A stretch of DNA of 64,000 nt from Pectobacterium colocasium (GCF_020181655.1 NZ_CP084032.1:4030001-4094000); one strand, 5' to 3'. Counted from the stretch's first letter, positions 44,893-55,133 are shown. Program-made: numbers and translations. Notes: generated by a model from the letters alone, not told the origin.

Positions 44893-45589
44893 GAAATTGA
44901 CCTACTTCTATCAGCACTTGCCCATGCGTTTTGATTTTCACGTCAAACCGGGCGAGCGCATCGCTATCCTCGGCCCTAGCGGCGCAGGGAAAAGTACGCT
45001 GCTGAATCTGATTGCCGGTTTCCTGATGGCAGACAGTGGCGAGTTGTTGCTGAACGGCGCTTCTCACCGCGAGACGCCTCCCGCGAAACGGCCGGTTTCG
45101 ATTCTGTTTCAGGAAAATAACCTGTTTCCTCACCTGACGATCGGGCAGAACATCGCGCTGGGGCTCCATCCCGGCCTGCGTCTCAATGCCGCACAGCGTG
45201 AAACCCTACGCCAGATCGCCGACCGGGTTGGTCTGGCGGATCTTCTGGATCGTCTGCCGTCTCAGGTTTCCGGCGGGCAGCGCCAGCGCGCGGCATTAGC
45301 ACGCTGTCTGGTTCGTCACCAGCACATTCTACTGCTGGATGAACCCTTCTCGGCTCTCGATCCGGCGCTGCGGCAGGAAATGCTCGATCTGGTTGAAAGT
45401 GTGTGTCAGGAGCGTGAATTCACGCTGTTGATGGTGTCCCACAATCTGGATGATGCCATGCGGATCGCAAAACGTACGGTGCTGATCGTGGACGGAAAAA
45501 TTTATTATGACGGGCCGACTCAAGCGCTACAGGATGGCAGCGCCGATGCAGCCGCCATCCTGGGAATTTCACGCCCGTCTGCGGATTGA
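44879..45589 (+). CDS. thiQ: Thiamine ABC transporter ATPase ThiQ
   Basis: ThiQ powers thiamine/TPP import. The ATG at 44879 gives [18 protein letters not shown] and 236 residues (E. coli 232). ABC motifs are Walker [16 protein letters not shown]-loop LFQENNLF, signature [16 protein letters not shown], Walker [14 protein letters not shown] and switch His in MVSHNLDD. It ends the riboswitch-controlled operon; the next gene is convergent and only 4 bp away. Confidence 0.97.
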   Translation: MIALEKLTYFYQHLPMRFDFHVKPGERIAILGPSGAGKSTLLNLIAGFLMADSGELLLNGASHRETPPAKRPVSILFQENNLFPHLTIGQNIALGLHPGLRLNAAQRETLRQIADRVGLADLLDRLPSQVSGGQRQRAALARCLVRHQHILLLDEPFSALDPALRQEMLDLVESVCQEREFTLLMVSHNLDDAMRIAKRTVLIVDGKIYYDGPTQALQDGSADAAAILGISRPSAD

Positions 45590-45593
45590 GGCG

Positions 45594-47216
45594 TTAAGGC
45601 AACGCCTGATAGCGCAGGTTGCTGAATGTGACCTCGCCCTCGCCCGACGCATACAAGGCGGGTCGCAAACTGAGGAAGTCATACGCAACGTTGTGATGGT
45701 AGCCGGAGACTTCCATCTGCACCGGGTATTTCTTCCACGCTTCCTGATCCGACGTTCGGGTGTAAAACGTCACGATATGACGATCGTTTTTCATCCGAAT
45801 CTGCACCTCATTGCCTGTGATGTGCGGCAGTTTCTTCTCCGCTCTTTCCAGCCCATAGCGGTGCATGACGGTGCCATCCTGATTAAACGACAGCCCGACG
45901 TACAGCTTCGCGTTGTAGAACAGCAGTAAACCAGCCTGTGCGCCAGGGGCAAAATTCGCCGTGACCTCAATTTGGTAAGCCTGATCGCCGGGGATCATCG
46001 TCAGCGGCGCGCTGTCTTTCGGCGACGTTCCTTTTGCTTTCAGATGCAGCGTGCCGTCGCTAAGCGTAACCCGTTTTAGCTCTTCCACATTGGCGCGGTA
46101 GAAATGCCAGCGTGCCGGAAATTTTTCGTCGGTAAAGCTATCAGACCAGCCGATACCGTGCGGCACCGCTTCGCCCCCTGCCGGTTTGCGAATCGGCTTA
46201 CCGGTATCAAACCCGGCGGACGTGAACCAGCCGTCATCGCCCCAGACAATCGGCTCCAGCATCGCCTGCCGCCCCAGCGTCATAAAGCCGTTCTCATAGC
46301 CGTGATACACCATGTACCAATTTTTATCCGGCCCTTCAATCAGCGTCGCATGGCCGCGCGACCACCACTTCTCTGAACGATCCTGCGTACGAATAATCGG
46401 GTTATGCGGCGAGTTTTCCCACGGCCCGTTGATCGATTTGGAGCGTGCGGCAATCACCATGTGTCCGGTCGGCGGCCCGGCCGTGCCACCTTCCGCCAGC
46501 ACCATGTAGAAGTAGTCGCCGTGGCGCAGCATCTTCGGCCCTTCCTGCGAGAAGCTTTCCACATCCCACTCTTCCGGGTACTGCCATCCCTGATAAACCA
46601 CCGCCATGTCACCGACTGTCGACAGCCCATCGTCCGTTAATTGCACGCGATTACCGCCAGACATAAAGATGTAACGTTTGCCATCCTCTCCCACCACGTG
46701 GCCGGGATCGCTGGCCGGATTTTTCAAGCCCGTGTCTTTCGGTGGCGTCCACGGGCCACGGATATTATCGGCGGTGATCACATACAGCGTTTTCTTTTTC
46801 GTTCCTTTGGCGTCGATAATCCGGTTCGTGGTGAAGTAGATATAATATTTGCCGTCGTGTTTCACCAAATCCGGTGCCCAGATTGCATCGACAGGCGTCG
46901 CGATCGCGGGGCCAAGCGGTTCCCAGTTCACTAAATCGCGTGAATGCCAAATCAGCAGCCCGGGGATGTCGTCAAATGACGAGAACGTCATGTAATAATC
47001 ATCCCCGTCTTTGATAATCGTGGGGTCAGGATGATCGCCCGCAATAATCGGATTGAGATAACAGCCATTGCCCAAATCCGCCTGACGCTGATATTCAATA
47101 CCCCGTTTCCATTCGTTGGCAGGGCCAGCCTGACAGGCCATCACCGTGCCGATACCCATTGTCATCAATAAGATACCGCTTAATACGCCTTTCCCTACCG
47201 CTCGGGACACACCCAT
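45594..47216 (-). CDS. Secreted glycoside hydrolase family 43 protein
   Basis: A 540-residue GH43 beta-xylosidase/arabinanase-like protein with an N-terminal signal (about 1-28, GVLSGILLMTMGIGTVMAC). The five-bladed propeller residues are visible: the general base Asp in AGDHPDPTIIKDG (about 64), a second Asp in AIWAPDLVKHDGKYY, and the acid Glu in SQEGPKMLRHGDYFYM. The C-terminal ~200 residues look like the beta-sandwich attached to many GH43 enzymes (SDSFTDEKFPARWHFYR onward). Likely role is degradation of plant arabinan or xylan side chains; the substrate cannot be read. If the Cys after MA is lipidated it could be a lipoprotein, but no clear lipobox is seen. It stands between thiQ and ilvBN. 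Confidence 0.88.
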   Translation of the reverse strand: MGVSRAVGKGVLSGILLMTMGIGTVMACQAGPANEWKRGIEYQRQADLGNGCYLNPIIAGDHPDPTIIKDGDDYYMTFSSFDDIPGLLIWHSRDLVNWEPLGPAIATPVDAIWAPDLVKHDGKYYIYFTTNRIIDAKGTKKKTLYVITADNIRGPWTPPKDTGLKNPASDPGHVVGEDGKRYIFMSGGNRVQLTDDGLSTVGDMAVVYQGWQYPEEWDVESFSQEGPKMLRHGDYFYMVLAEGGTAGPPTGHMVIAARSKSINGPWENSPHNPIIRTQDRSEKWWSRGHATLIEGPDKNWYMVYHGYENGFMTLGRQAMLEPIVWGDDGWFTSAGFDTGKPIRKPAGGEAVPHGIGWSDSFTDEKFPARWHFYRANVEELKRVTLSDGTLHLKAKGTSPKDSAPLTMIPGDQAYQIEVTANFAPGAQAGLLLFYNAKLYVGLSFNQDGTVMHRYGLERAEKKLPHITGNEVQIRMKNDRHIVTFYTRTSDQEAWKKYPVQMEVSGYHHNVAYDFLSLRPALYASGEGEVTFSNLRYQALP

Positions 47217-47506
47217 TTGTCACCACCCACTATCCCAATGATTATTTTATAATTTATAACATTGAAACCCTGTTCCAATTGTGAAAACAGTCACGCTTCT
47301 CTGGTTCTGCGGCGAAAAATCAAGCGGTAATCACACCGTCAAATTTTCAATATACTGTGACCAGTTCGACATATTCAGTTTTTATACCTTGTAGGTATTG
47401 TGTCTTTTTGTACTGCTGTGCTTATATAAATTGTCGATTGATAATTCATTCGAATACAACACCCGACCATAAATAACAGTACATAACATAAGTAAACAGG
47501 ATTCCC
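47217..47506 (+). promoter_or_regulatory. Upstream region of ivbL-ilvBN
   Basis: A 290-bp gap between the GH43 start and ivbL, AT-rich at 47330-47480. The promoters of the GH43 gene (minus) and of ivbL (plus) must lie here, but I could not assign boxes with confidence. Confidence 0.4.
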
Positions 47507-47617
47507 GTGACGCACTACTCTTCTTCCACTTCAGCACTACTAAGCACCGCGCATGTTGACGCGGTCGTCGTCGTGCGCGTGGCAGTCGTCGTGGTCGTCG
47601 TCGGCAGCGCGCCGTAA
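47507..47617 (+). CDS. ivbL: ilvBN leader peptide IvbL
   Basis: A 36-codon frame starting with GTG (AGG upstream) and containing HVDAVVVVRVAVVVVVV, then GSAP at the end. Twelve valine codons (11 of them in a short run) and two adjacent leucine codons (CTA CTA) fit attenuation by valine and leucine. E. coli IvbL has a similar VVVVRVVVVVGNAP end. The attenuator lies 27 bp downstream. Too short for most gene callers. Confidence 0.93.
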   Translation: MTHYSSSTSALLSTAHVDAVVVVRVAVVVVVVGSAP

Positions 47618-47644
47618 CGGGTTCCGAATCCAAACCAGATTCTC

Positions 47645-47680
47645 AAACCCCGCCGGCGCCAGCCGAGCGGGGTTTCTTGT
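47645..47680 (+). terminator. ilvBN attenuator
   Basis: AAACCCCGC (47645-47653) pairs with GCGGGGTTT (47667-47675), followed by CTTGTTT. It lies between ivbL and ilvB in the position of the ilvB attenuator. Confidence 0.88.
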
Positions 47681-47731
47681 TTCAACCCTCCCCGCTCCGA
47701 CACCGCACCGGCCCTGATGAAGGATGTAAGC

Positions 47732-49396
47732 ATGCGTTATACAGGCGCTCAGTTAATTGTTCGGCTGCTCGAACAGCAGGGCATCACCACCGTAGCGGGT
47801 ATTCCCGGCGGCGCGGCGCTGCCGTTATATGATGCTCTGGGACAAAGTAAGACGATCCGCCACGTCTTGGCTCGCCATGAGCAAGGCGCTGGGTTTATGG
47901 CGCAAGGTATGGCGCGTGCAAGTGGGCGTGCCGCCGTTTGCATGGCCTCCAGCGGGCCGGGCGCAACCAACCTGCTCACCGCGATTGCCGATGCCAAACT
48001 GGATTCAATCCCGCTGGTGTGTATTACCGGACAGGTATCTTCTGGCATGATCGGCACCGATGCGTTTCAGGAAGTCGATACCTACGGCATCTCTATTCCC
48101 GTCACCAAACATAACTATCTCGTTCGCGACATCAACGATCTGCCACGCGTGATCCCGGAAGCCTTTCGTATCGCGCAGTCGGGGCGTCCCGGCCCGGTGT
48201 GGATCGATATTCCAAAAGACATCCAGACTGCAACCATTGAGCTAAGCGAACTGCCGGGCGTCTTTCCTCTCGATACGCCACCCACCATCGCGCAGCAGGA
48301 GATCGAGCGGGCTGCTGCCATGATTAACGCGGCTCAGCGTCCGGTGCTCTATCTGGGCGGTGGAATCATTAGCAGCGCCGCGCACGAACAGGCGGTTCAA
48401 CTGGCGGAGCGTTCCAGCCTGCCAACCACCATGACGCTGATGGCGCTGGGTGCGATGCACGTCGATCACCCGCTGTCGCTCGGGATGCTGGGGATGCACG
48501 CCGCACGATCAACCAATCTGATCTTACAGCAGGCAGATTTGTTAATTGTGCTGGGTGCGCGTTTTGACGATCGCGCGATTGGCAAAGCGGAACAGTTTTG
48601 CCCGCAGGCCAGCATCATTCACATCGATATCGATCCCGCAGAATTGGGCAAGATCCGCCAACCGCACGTGGCGATCAACGCGGATGTCGCACAGGCGCTG
48701 GATCGCTTGCTGCCACAGATTACGCCGCAACAGCGTGACGTATGGCGCACCACCGTTAGCGGGCTGCAAGAGGAGTTTCCGTTCAACATGCCGAATGCTG
48801 ACGATCCCTTAAGCCATTATGGACTGGTACAGGCCACGGCGCAGGCACTGACGGATGATGCCATCATCGCAACCGATGTCGGCCAGCACCAAATGTGGGT
48901 CGCTCAATCTTATCCGCTGCGGCGTCCACGTCAGTGGCTGACATCAGGCGGGCTTGGGACGATGGGCTTTGGCTTGCCTGCGGCAGTTGGCGCAGCGTTG
49001 GCTGAACCCGAGCGCACCGTTGTGTGCTTCTCTGGAGATGGCAGCCTGATGATGAACATTCAGGAAATGGCAACCGCGGCAGAAGAAGGGCTTAACGTCA
49101 AAATCGTTCTGATGAACAACCAGTCACTCGGTCTGGTTCATCAGCAGCAGGATCTGTTTTTCCAGCAGCGCATTTTCGCTGCCGATTACCGTTACAGTCC
49201 AAATTTCCTCGCGATTGCCGCAGGTTTTGGCTTTGCGACCTGCGATCTGAACGCAGCCGCCGATCCACAGGCCGCGTTGCAGGAGATACTGAATCAACCG
49301 GGACCCGCGTTGATCCACGTACGCATTGACGCCAATGAGAAAGTTTTCCCGATGGTGCCACCGGGCGCAGCAAACATCGATATGATCGGAGATTAA
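47732..49396 (+). CDS. ilvB: Acetohydroxyacid synthase I large subunit IlvB
   Basis: IlvB is the ThDP-dependent catalytic subunit of isozyme I. The ATG at 47732 ([17 protein letters not shown]) has AAGGA about 10 nt upstream; an in-frame ATG at 47717 has no ribosome site. That start gives 554 residues. The catalytic Glu is in [21 protein letters not shown]-type helix residues and FAD contact [16 protein letters not shown] follow; the ThDP/Mg motif is in [13 protein letters not shown]...LMNNQ. Matches E. coli IlvB (562 aa). The stop TAA overlaps the ilvN ATG by one base. A second isozyme, IlvIH, is 21 kb to the left. Confidence 0.97.
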   Translation: MRYTGAQLIVRLLEQQGITTVAGIPGGAALPLYDALGQSKTIRHVLARHEQGAGFMAQGMARASGRAAVCMASSGPGATNLLTAIADAKLDSIPLVCITGQVSSGMIGTDAFQEVDTYGISIPVTKHNYLVRDINDLPRVIPEAFRIAQSGRPGPVWIDIPKDIQTATIELSELPGVFPLDTPPTIAQQEIERAAAMINAAQRPVLYLGGGIISSAAHEQAVQLAERSSLPTTMTLMALGAMHVDHPLSLGMLGMHAARSTNLILQQADLLIVLGARFDDRAIGKAEQFCPQASIIHIDIDPAELGKIRQPHVAINADVAQALDRLLPQITPQQRDVWRTTVSGLQEEFPFNMPNADDPLSHYGLVQATAQALTDDAIIATDVGQHQMWVAQSYPLRRPRQWLTSGGLGTMGFGLPAAVGAALAEPERTVVCFSGDGSLMMNIQEMATAAEEGLNVKIVLMNNQSLGLVHQQQDLFFQQRIFAADYRYSPNFLAIAAGFGFATCDLNAAADPQAALQEILNQPGPALIHVRIDANEKVFPMVPPGAANIDMIGD

Positions 49397-49731
49397 TGAC
49401 TATGTCCACTCAACAAACGTCGCTAACACAAGCAATGTCGTTAACACCAGTAACGTCAAATCAGGTCACGCTAGAGCTCTCTGTGCGCAACCACCCTGGC
49501 GTCATGTCACACGTTTGCGGTCTGTTTGCCCGTCGGGCATTTAACGTGGAAGGCATTCTGTGTATGCCGTTGGCAAGCGGCGAGGAAAGTCGCATCTGGC
49601 TACTGGTTAAAGATGACCAGCGACTACAGCAGATGATCAGTCAGGTGGAAAAGCTGGAGGACGTCCTTCAGGTTCGTCGCCACGGTGAAGAAATGCGTAT
49701 TTTCGAGCAGGTCGCCGAATTTTACCGCTAG
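49396..49731 (+). CDS. ilvN: Acetohydroxyacid synthase I small subunit IlvN
   Basis: IlvN is the ACT-domain regulatory subunit of isozyme I, responsible for valine inhibition. From the ATG at 49396 it is 111 residues, about 15 more than E. coli IlvN; an alternative ATG is at 49402. The ACT core is clear ([55 protein letters not shown]). The extra N-terminus ([16 protein letters not shown]) is encoded by an 18-bp tandem duplication at 49417-49452 and is low in complexity. Confidence 0.95.
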   Translation: MTMSTQQTSLTQAMSLTPVTSNQVTLELSVRNHPGVMSHVCGLFARRAFNVEGILCMPLASGEESRIWLLVKDDQRLQQMISQVEKLEDVLQVRRHGEEMRIFEQVAEFYR

Positions 49732-49802
49732 TGAATGTTACCGTGATTAACTTTACTACTACGAGTTTTACCACTACGCATTTTACCGCGATATAGATAG
49801 TT

Positions 49803-49823
49803 TGGCCGGGTCTCTCCCGGCCA
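49803..49823. terminator. Hairpin between convergent ilvN and yabI
   Basis: TGGCCGGG-TCTCT-CCCGGCCA is a perfect 8-bp GC-rich stem between the two converging genes. It lacks a T-run on either side, so its terminator role is tentative. Confidence 0.5.
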
Positions 49824-49848
49824 GCCCACGCTTACCCGTTTAACACTT

Positions 49849-50619
49849 TTACCCGTTTAATACCTGCCACAGCAGATGACGATAAACCGGCATCAGCGGA
49901 TGCTGAATCAACACGATCAACAACGCGACTGCCGCTATGGACACGCCAGGCGCCACCCAACGCAGACGTCTGAGCGGCATCGTTCTGCTAAACCAGTCAT
50001 GCTGTTTGCGCTTATCGCTGTGCCACCAGCGCCAGTTTAGCCAGCCAGCGACCCACACGACGACAGCTGTGAATAATAACAACCACTTAAACCCCGTACT
50101 GTTCGTCCCTGCGGGAATATCAATCGCCACGCCAGCCAGAATACCGGGTAAGAAATAGGCCGGCGGCCACAGCAGGCAACCAATGATATTCGGTACGGCA
50201 AATTTATAAGGCGGTAGCCCCAGCATCCCCGCCACCATCGGAATAAGGGGGCGCGTCGGGCCAACAAAACGCCCGATCAATATCGTCGGCATCGGATGCT
50301 GATACAGGGCATATTCGGTTTTATTCAGCAACGCCTGATACTTTTTCAGGAAAGACCAGTTATGCAGGGGTGCCTTAAAACGCATGCCAATAAAATAGGA
50401 AATCCAGTCACCTAGCAGGCAACCGATGATACCGGCCGCCCATGCCGGATAAAGCCCCATTTGTCCGCTACCGATCAGCGCGCCCAGCGTTGCCATCATC
50501 ACCGTTCCCGGCAACAACAACCCCACCAGCGCCAGTGATTCCAGAAAGGCAACCAGCATGACGGCGATCAGTGAATACGCTAACGATTGGGTAACCAGAT
50601 GATCCAGCCACGCTTCCAT
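49849..50619 (-). CDS. yabI: DedA family membrane protein YabI
   Basis: YabI belongs to the DedA/SNARE-associated family of inner-membrane proteins, implicated in undecaprenyl-phosphate or phospholipid flipping and envelope homeostasis. The 256-residue protein has about five membrane segments. Conserved blocks are FLESLALVGLLLPGTVMMA (family E..PG motif), LGDWISYFIGMRFK, RFVGPTRPLIPMVAGMLG and the LPGILAG stretch. In E. coli yabI lies beside thiQ; here GH43 and ilvBN are inserted between them. Confidence 0.93.
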   Translation of the reverse strand: MEAWLDHLVTQSLAYSLIAVMLVAFLESLALVGLLLPGTVMMATLGALIGSGQMGLYPAWAAGIIGCLLGDWISYFIGMRFKAPLHNWSFLKKYQALLNKTEYALYQHPMPTILIGRFVGPTRPLIPMVAGMLGLPPYKFAVPNIIGCLLWPPAYFLPGILAGVAIDIPAGTNSTGFKWLLLFTAVVVWVAGWLNWRWWHSDKRKQHDWFSRTMPLRRLRWVAPGVSIAAVALLIVLIQHPLMPVYRHLLWQVLNG

Positions 50620-50765
50620 AAACCTACCCGTATTTTATAAAAACAAGGATTGTCTGGATCATAGCAGAAGCCGTCAACTCCTGATTGTTGGTCAATTCTT
50701 TTGCACCTCCGGGCGCCAACACTTATGATAGCGGTCATTTTTTGCCACTGTGCCACACTGCCACT

Positions 50766-52364
50766 ATGTTTTTTAAACAATTCAAGTTTTTTAAACGATT
50801 CAACCATTTCGGATTACGACGTCTTATCCTACTTCTGGCAGTAGCGAGCGCATTGGTGACGCTGGCAAACAGTTTTTATGCCAGCTACCGCGTCCAACGA
50901 GAGCTGCTGATTGATAACACGCTTGAAGCCAACCGGGTTTATGCCACCAAACTCGCAGCGATGACCCACTCTTTTTTTAAAGAAGCCCAGCAGCAGTTAG
51001 CCTACAGCGCCAATATCGTCGCCCCCCAGATGGATGATAAGGCCAGCCTGCTTAAAGAAGCCGACCGTCTGCGGCTACAGACCAGCAATTTCAACTCTGT
51101 CGTTATTGCTGATGAAAAAGGTATCGTCAGAGCCACCTCACCCGATACGTTTCAATTGATTGGGAGAAGCCTGACCACCGAAGGCGCACTCGAAGCCTTA
51201 CGAGAAAAGCAGCCTCTTATCAGCCACCCCTATCTATCTGCCGCCAATAACTTCATTGTGCTGATATCTGCACCGATCTTCACGCGAGATGGCCGTTACA
51301 AAGGGTTTATCGGTGGATCGATCTACCTCAAGCAGCCCAGCGTTCTCAATACGCTCTTGGACAAACATTATTACCGCGACGGTTCTTATATTTACGTCAT
51401 CGATAAGAACAAAAAAATGCTGTATCACCGCGATATCGAGCGAATTGGTAAAACAGAGACCAATAACCTAGAGATCGACGCACAGCATGAGAAGAATGGT
51501 AGCCAGCATATGGTGAACTATCTGGGTGAGAAGATGCTAGCGGGCTATGCCGTTGAGTCGACCTCGCAGTGGCAGATTGTAGCGCTCCGTCCAACGGACA
51601 TTACGCTGAAACCGCTGGATGGCCTGATGCTAAATGTCCTGCGCCACACGCTCCCTCTCGCATTTTTAACTATCTTCGGCGTTTGGCTGCTTGCCCGGCT
51701 CATCGCCCAGCCGCTGTGGCTGCTGGCGCGCAGCGCCAATAAGATGGATGCGACGGATGTCTCCGACGACATCAGAAATATTCCCTCCTGGTATTTCGAG
51801 GCCTCTCAGCTTAAACAGGCTATGCTGCTCGGCATCGATTTACTTCAGCGCAAAATTGGTAAGTTACGTTCGGAGGCACACTCAGACCCGATGACCGAGT
51901 TGCTCAATCGCCGTGGATTGGATAGCGTTCTGCGCTACTGGCAGATGGGACAAAAAAGTTTTTCGATCATCGCGCTGGATATCGATCGCTTCAAGCGCAT
52001 CAATGACACCTACGGTCATGATGTCGGCGATAATGTCATTCGCTATCTCTCACAGCTTATTCGTACCAGCTCACGCGATTCCGACATTCTATGCCGCAGC
52101 GGCGGTGAAGAATTTTTGATCCTGCTGCCGGAAACCAGCCTCGATATCGCACTTAGCATTGCTGAACGCTTGCGGCAGCGCATGGAGGAAGCAACCATTC
52201 CTGTCGTGGGTAATATCACCATCTCATTAGGCGTTGCCCTGTGGGAACCGGGCGTCAACAACATGTCGATCGAGCGCACCTTCAAACTGGCGGATGAAGC
52301 GCTGTATCAAGCCAAACAAGAAGGCCGCAACCGCGTGGTGTCTGCCTCCGGCAACGAGAGTTAA
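50766..52364 (+). CDS. Membrane-anchored diguanylate cyclase (GGDEF)
   Basis: About 532 residues from the ATG at 50766 (MFFKQFKFFKRF); an in-frame alternative start at 50685 would add 27. No good ribosome site marks either. A membrane helix (about 17-39) is followed by a periplasmic Cache-like sensor, a second helix (about 280-305) and a C-terminal GGDEF domain. The active site reads RSGGEEFLILLPE and the preceding RDSD fits the RxxD inhibitory site, so an active, product-inhibited cyclase making c-di-GMP is predicted. The ligand is unknown. It is a single gene between divergent yabI and polB. Confidence 0.92.
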   Translation: MFFKQFKFFKRFNHFGLRRLILLLAVASALVTLANSFYASYRVQRELLIDNTLEANRVYATKLAAMTHSFFKEAQQQLAYSANIVAPQMDDKASLLKEADRLRLQTSNFNSVVIADEKGIVRATSPDTFQLIGRSLTTEGALEALREKQPLISHPYLSAANNFIVLISAPIFTRDGRYKGFIGGSIYLKQPSVLNTLLDKHYYRDGSYIYVIDKNKKMLYHRDIERIGKTETNNLEIDAQHEKNGSQHMVNYLGEKMLAGYAVESTSQWQIVALRPTDITLKPLDGLMLNVLRHTLPLAFLTIFGVWLLARLIAQPLWLLARSANKMDATDVSDDIRNIPSWYFEASQLKQAMLLGIDLLQRKIGKLRSEAHSDPMTELLNRRGLDSVLRYWQMGQKSFSIIALDIDRFKRINDTYGHDVGDNVIRYLSQLIRTSSRDSDILCRSGGEEFLILLPETSLDIALSIAERLRQRMEEATIPVVGNITISLGVALWEPGVNNMSIERTFKLADEALYQAKQEGRNRVVSASGNES

Positions 52365-52425
52365 CACCAATTCCTCTCCTCTTTATATCGGTATATCGGT
52401 GATGTCGCAGGACGCTGGACATCAC

Positions 52426-52441
52426 CTGTATAAATAACCAT
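52426..52441 (+). promoter_or_regulatory. Candidate LexA (SOS) box upstream of polB
   Basis: CTG-TATAAATAAC-CAT lies 51 bp before the polB start. The LexA consensus is CTG-N10-CAG; only the last base differs. From memory the E. coli polB box is CTGTATAAAACCACAG, similar in the left half and in location. Binding is not proven. Confidence 0.55.
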
Positions 52442-52491
52442 ACTTACTCCTACTATCCTTTCTTATCCCGCTCGCTATAAAAGGCCGCTTA

Positions 52492-54858
52492 GTGACTCAG
52501 GTTCGTCAGGGGTTTCTGCTGACCCGCCACTGGAATGACACACCAACTGGTACACAGGTTGAATTCTGGCTGGCCACCGATGAGGGGCCGCAACTGGCTC
52601 GTCTGCCGCTACAGCAGGCCATTGCTTTTATTCCCGCCCAGCAGGAAACTCGTGCAAGAACGCTCTTACAGCAGGAAAAACGCTGGCAGTTAAAACCGCT
52701 CGCTATGCAGGATTTCCACCATCAGCCGCTATTGGGGCTGTATTGCCCACAATACCGGCAGTTGCTGCGGCTAGAGAAATTGCTGCGTGAAGGTGGCGTT
52801 CAAATCTACGAAGCCGATATTCGCCCGACGGAGCGCTTTCTGATGGAACGCTTTATCACGGCACCGGTGTGGTTTAGCGGTACGCCCACGTCAGACGGCC
52901 TGCTGACGGATGTTCGAATGAAACCTCATCCCGATTACCGCCCGACGCTCAGGCTGGTGTCGCTGGATATCGAAACCAACCGCCACGGCGAGCTTTACTG
53001 CATCGGGCTGGAAGGCTGCGGGCAGCGTCAGGTTTACATGCTCGGCCCGCCGAACGGCACGCCAGCCGAGCAGGAGGATTTTACGCTGGAGTACGTCGCC
53101 AGCCGCCCGCAATTGCTGGAGAAGCTGAATGTCTGGATGCAGCAGCACGATCCCGATGCCATTATCGGTTGGAATCTGGTGCAGTTTGACCTGCGCGTCT
53201 TGCAGAAACATGCCGAGCGCTACAACATTCCGCTCAAGCTGGGGCGCAATGGGCAGGCGTTAGAATGGCGGGAACACGGTTTTAAGCAAGGGCATTTCTT
53301 TGCCAGCGCCACGGGCCGCCTGATTATTGACGGCATTGAAGCGCTCAAATCCGCGACGTGGAATTTTGCGTCGTTTAGTCTGGAATTTGTTGCGCAGTCC
53401 CTGCTGGGGGAAGGCAAAGCCATCGACACGCCCTATCAGCGGATGGATGAGATTGACCGACGTTTTGCCGAAGATAAACCCGCGCTCGCGCGCTATAACC
53501 TGCAAGACTGCGAACTGGTCACGCGTATTTTCGACAAAACCGAACTGCTGCCTTTCTTACTGGAACGCGCCAGCGTCACCGGACTAGCAGCAGACCGCAG
53601 CGGCGGTTCCGTTGCCGCCTTTTCCCACCTCTATTTACCGCGCATGCACCGCATGGGTTACGTGGCGCCCAATCTGGGCGATGTCGCGCTTGAAGCCAGC
53701 CCTGGTGGATTTGTGATGGATTCGCGTCCCGGCCTGTATGATTCGGTGCTCGTGCTGGATTATAAAAGCCTCTACCCTTCCATCATCCGTACATTCTTAA
53801 TCGATCCGGTCGGGTTGGCTGTGGGAACACAAAATCCAGACGCACAGCACGCCGTCCCCGGCTTTCGCGGTGCGTGGTTCTCCCGCGAGCAGCACTGCCT
53901 GCCCGCGATTGTCGAGCAAATCTGGCAAGGGCGTGAAGCCGCGAAGCGCACCAATAATAAGCCGCTGTCGCAGGCGCTCAAGATCATCATGAATGCCTTT
54001 TACGGCGTACTCGGTGCCACAGGCTGCCGCTTCTTCGATCCGCGCCTCGCCTCCTCCATCACCCTGCGTGGCCATGAAATCATGCGCAAAACGCGCGAAC
54101 TGATCGAAGAACAAGGCTATCAAGTGATTTATGGCGATACCGACTCCACATTCGTCTGGCTGAAACACGCGCATCGCGAAGAAGAAGCGACAGCGATTGG
54201 CAAAACGCTGGTGCAGCACGTTAACCAGTGGTGGACACAGCACTTGCACGACACCCAGCAGTTGACCAGCGCGCTGGAACTGGAGTTTGAGACGCACTTT
54301 CGCCGCTTCCTGATGCCAACGATTCGCGGTGCCGAGCAAGGCAGCAAGAAGCGCTACGCCGGGCTCATCGACACGCCGCAAGGCGAAAAGATGGTGTTCA
54401 AAGGGCTGGAAACCGTGCGCACTGACTGGACACCGCTAGCGCAACAGTTTCAACAGCAGCTCTATCTGCTGATTTTTCAACAACAGCCGTATCAGGAGTG
54501 GCTGCGGGATTATGTCGATCGCACCCTGAACGGGGAGTTCGACGATCTGCTGATCTACCGTAAACGCTTACGCCGCCGACTGGATGATTACCAACGCAAC
54601 GTGCCGCCCCATGCCAGAGCCGCAAAAATCGCCGATGACTATAACCGCCAACAGGGGCGGCCGTTGCAATACCAAAACGGCGGCTGGATCAGCTATGTGA
54701 TGACCGTGAATGGCCCCGAGCCGCTGGAAACCCGGCATTCGCCGCTGGATTATCAGCATTATGTCGAACGCCAGCTCCAGCCAGTCGCGGACGCTATTTT
54801 GCCTTTCCTGCATGATGATTTTGCTACACTGGTAACAGGCCAGATGGGTCTGTTTTAA
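52492..54858 (+). CDS. polB: DNA polymerase II PolB
   Basis: PolB is the family B, SOS-induced polymerase for replication restart and translesion synthesis. The start is GTG (AAGG 9 nt upstream), giving 788 residues (E. coli 783). The 3'-5' exonuclease motif SLDIETN (about 156-162) and [10 protein letters not shown] (Exo II) are present. So are polymerase motifs A ([14 protein letters not shown]), B ([18 protein letters not shown]) and C ([10 protein letters not shown]). The C-terminus LVTGQMGLF carries a beta-clamp-binding-like QxxLF end. A LexA-like site lies upstream. Confidence 0.98.
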   Translation: MTQVRQGFLLTRHWNDTPTGTQVEFWLATDEGPQLARLPLQQAIAFIPAQQETRARTLLQQEKRWQLKPLAMQDFHHQPLLGLYCPQYRQLLRLEKLLREGGVQIYEADIRPTERFLMERFITAPVWFSGTPTSDGLLTDVRMKPHPDYRPTLRLVSLDIETNRHGELYCIGLEGCGQRQVYMLGPPNGTPAEQEDFTLEYVASRPQLLEKLNVWMQQHDPDAIIGWNLVQFDLRVLQKHAERYNIPLKLGRNGQALEWREHGFKQGHFFASATGRLIIDGIEALKSATWNFASFSLEFVAQSLLGEGKAIDTPYQRMDEIDRRFAEDKPALARYNLQDCELVTRIFDKTELLPFLLERASVTGLAADRSGGSVAAFSHLYLPRMHRMGYVAPNLGDVALEASPGGFVMDSRPGLYDSVLVLDYKSLYPSIIRTFLIDPVGLAVGTQNPDAQHAVPGFRGAWFSREQHCLPAIVEQIWQGREAAKRTNNKPLSQALKIIMNAFYGVLGATGCRFFDPRLASSITLRGHEIMRKTRELIEEQGYQVIYGDTDSTFVWLKHAHREEEATAIGKTLVQHVNQWWTQHLHDTQQLTSALELEFETHFRRFLMPTIRGAEQGSKKRYAGLIDTPQGEKMVFKGLETVRTDWTPLAQQFQQQLYLLIFQQQPYQEWLRDYVDRTLNGEFDDLLIYRKRLRRRLDDYQRNVPPHARAAKIADDYNRQQGRPLQYQNGGWISYVMTVNGPEPLETRHSPLDYQHYVERQLQPVADAILPFLHDDFATLVTGQMGLF

Positions 54859-54887
54859 ACGTCAGGGATCAAGGCGTTAGCTAGCGG

Positions 54888-54979
54888 GTATTCCTGTTTT
54901 TACATGACCGGTAGTTATGTTTTTGAGTGGCGCATATTTATGTTTTTAAGTGACGCGTATTTCTGTCTTTAAATGAAAG
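54888..54979. repeat. Four tandem imperfect 23-bp repeats downstream of polB
   Basis: Units run 54888-54910, 54911-54933, 54934-54956 and 54957-54979. Each follows the pattern GTATTTATGTTTTTAA followed by GTGACGC, with up to several substitutions between units. They begin 30 bp after the polB stop and carry no hairpin. Seen directly; no function known. Confidence 0.85.
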
Positions 54980-55133
54980 GGGTTAATTCGCGGTACAGCA
55001 AGTTTGAGGGGTGACGAACGCACCGTCATCCATTACCATAACGCCCTTTCTGAATTTGCATCAGCAACATTATCGGCACCCGGTAATGTAATCAGACATT
55101 CCCCCGAACAGACGAAAATCGAGCTAAGAATTT

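Noticed and set aside
47515..47733. 72-codon minus-strand frame opposite ivbL
   Set aside because: Thr/Arg-rich shadow of the valine codon run in the leader peptide.
53797..54381. 194-codon minus-strand frame opposite polB
   Set aside because: Antisense to polymerase motifs B and C; no independent evidence.
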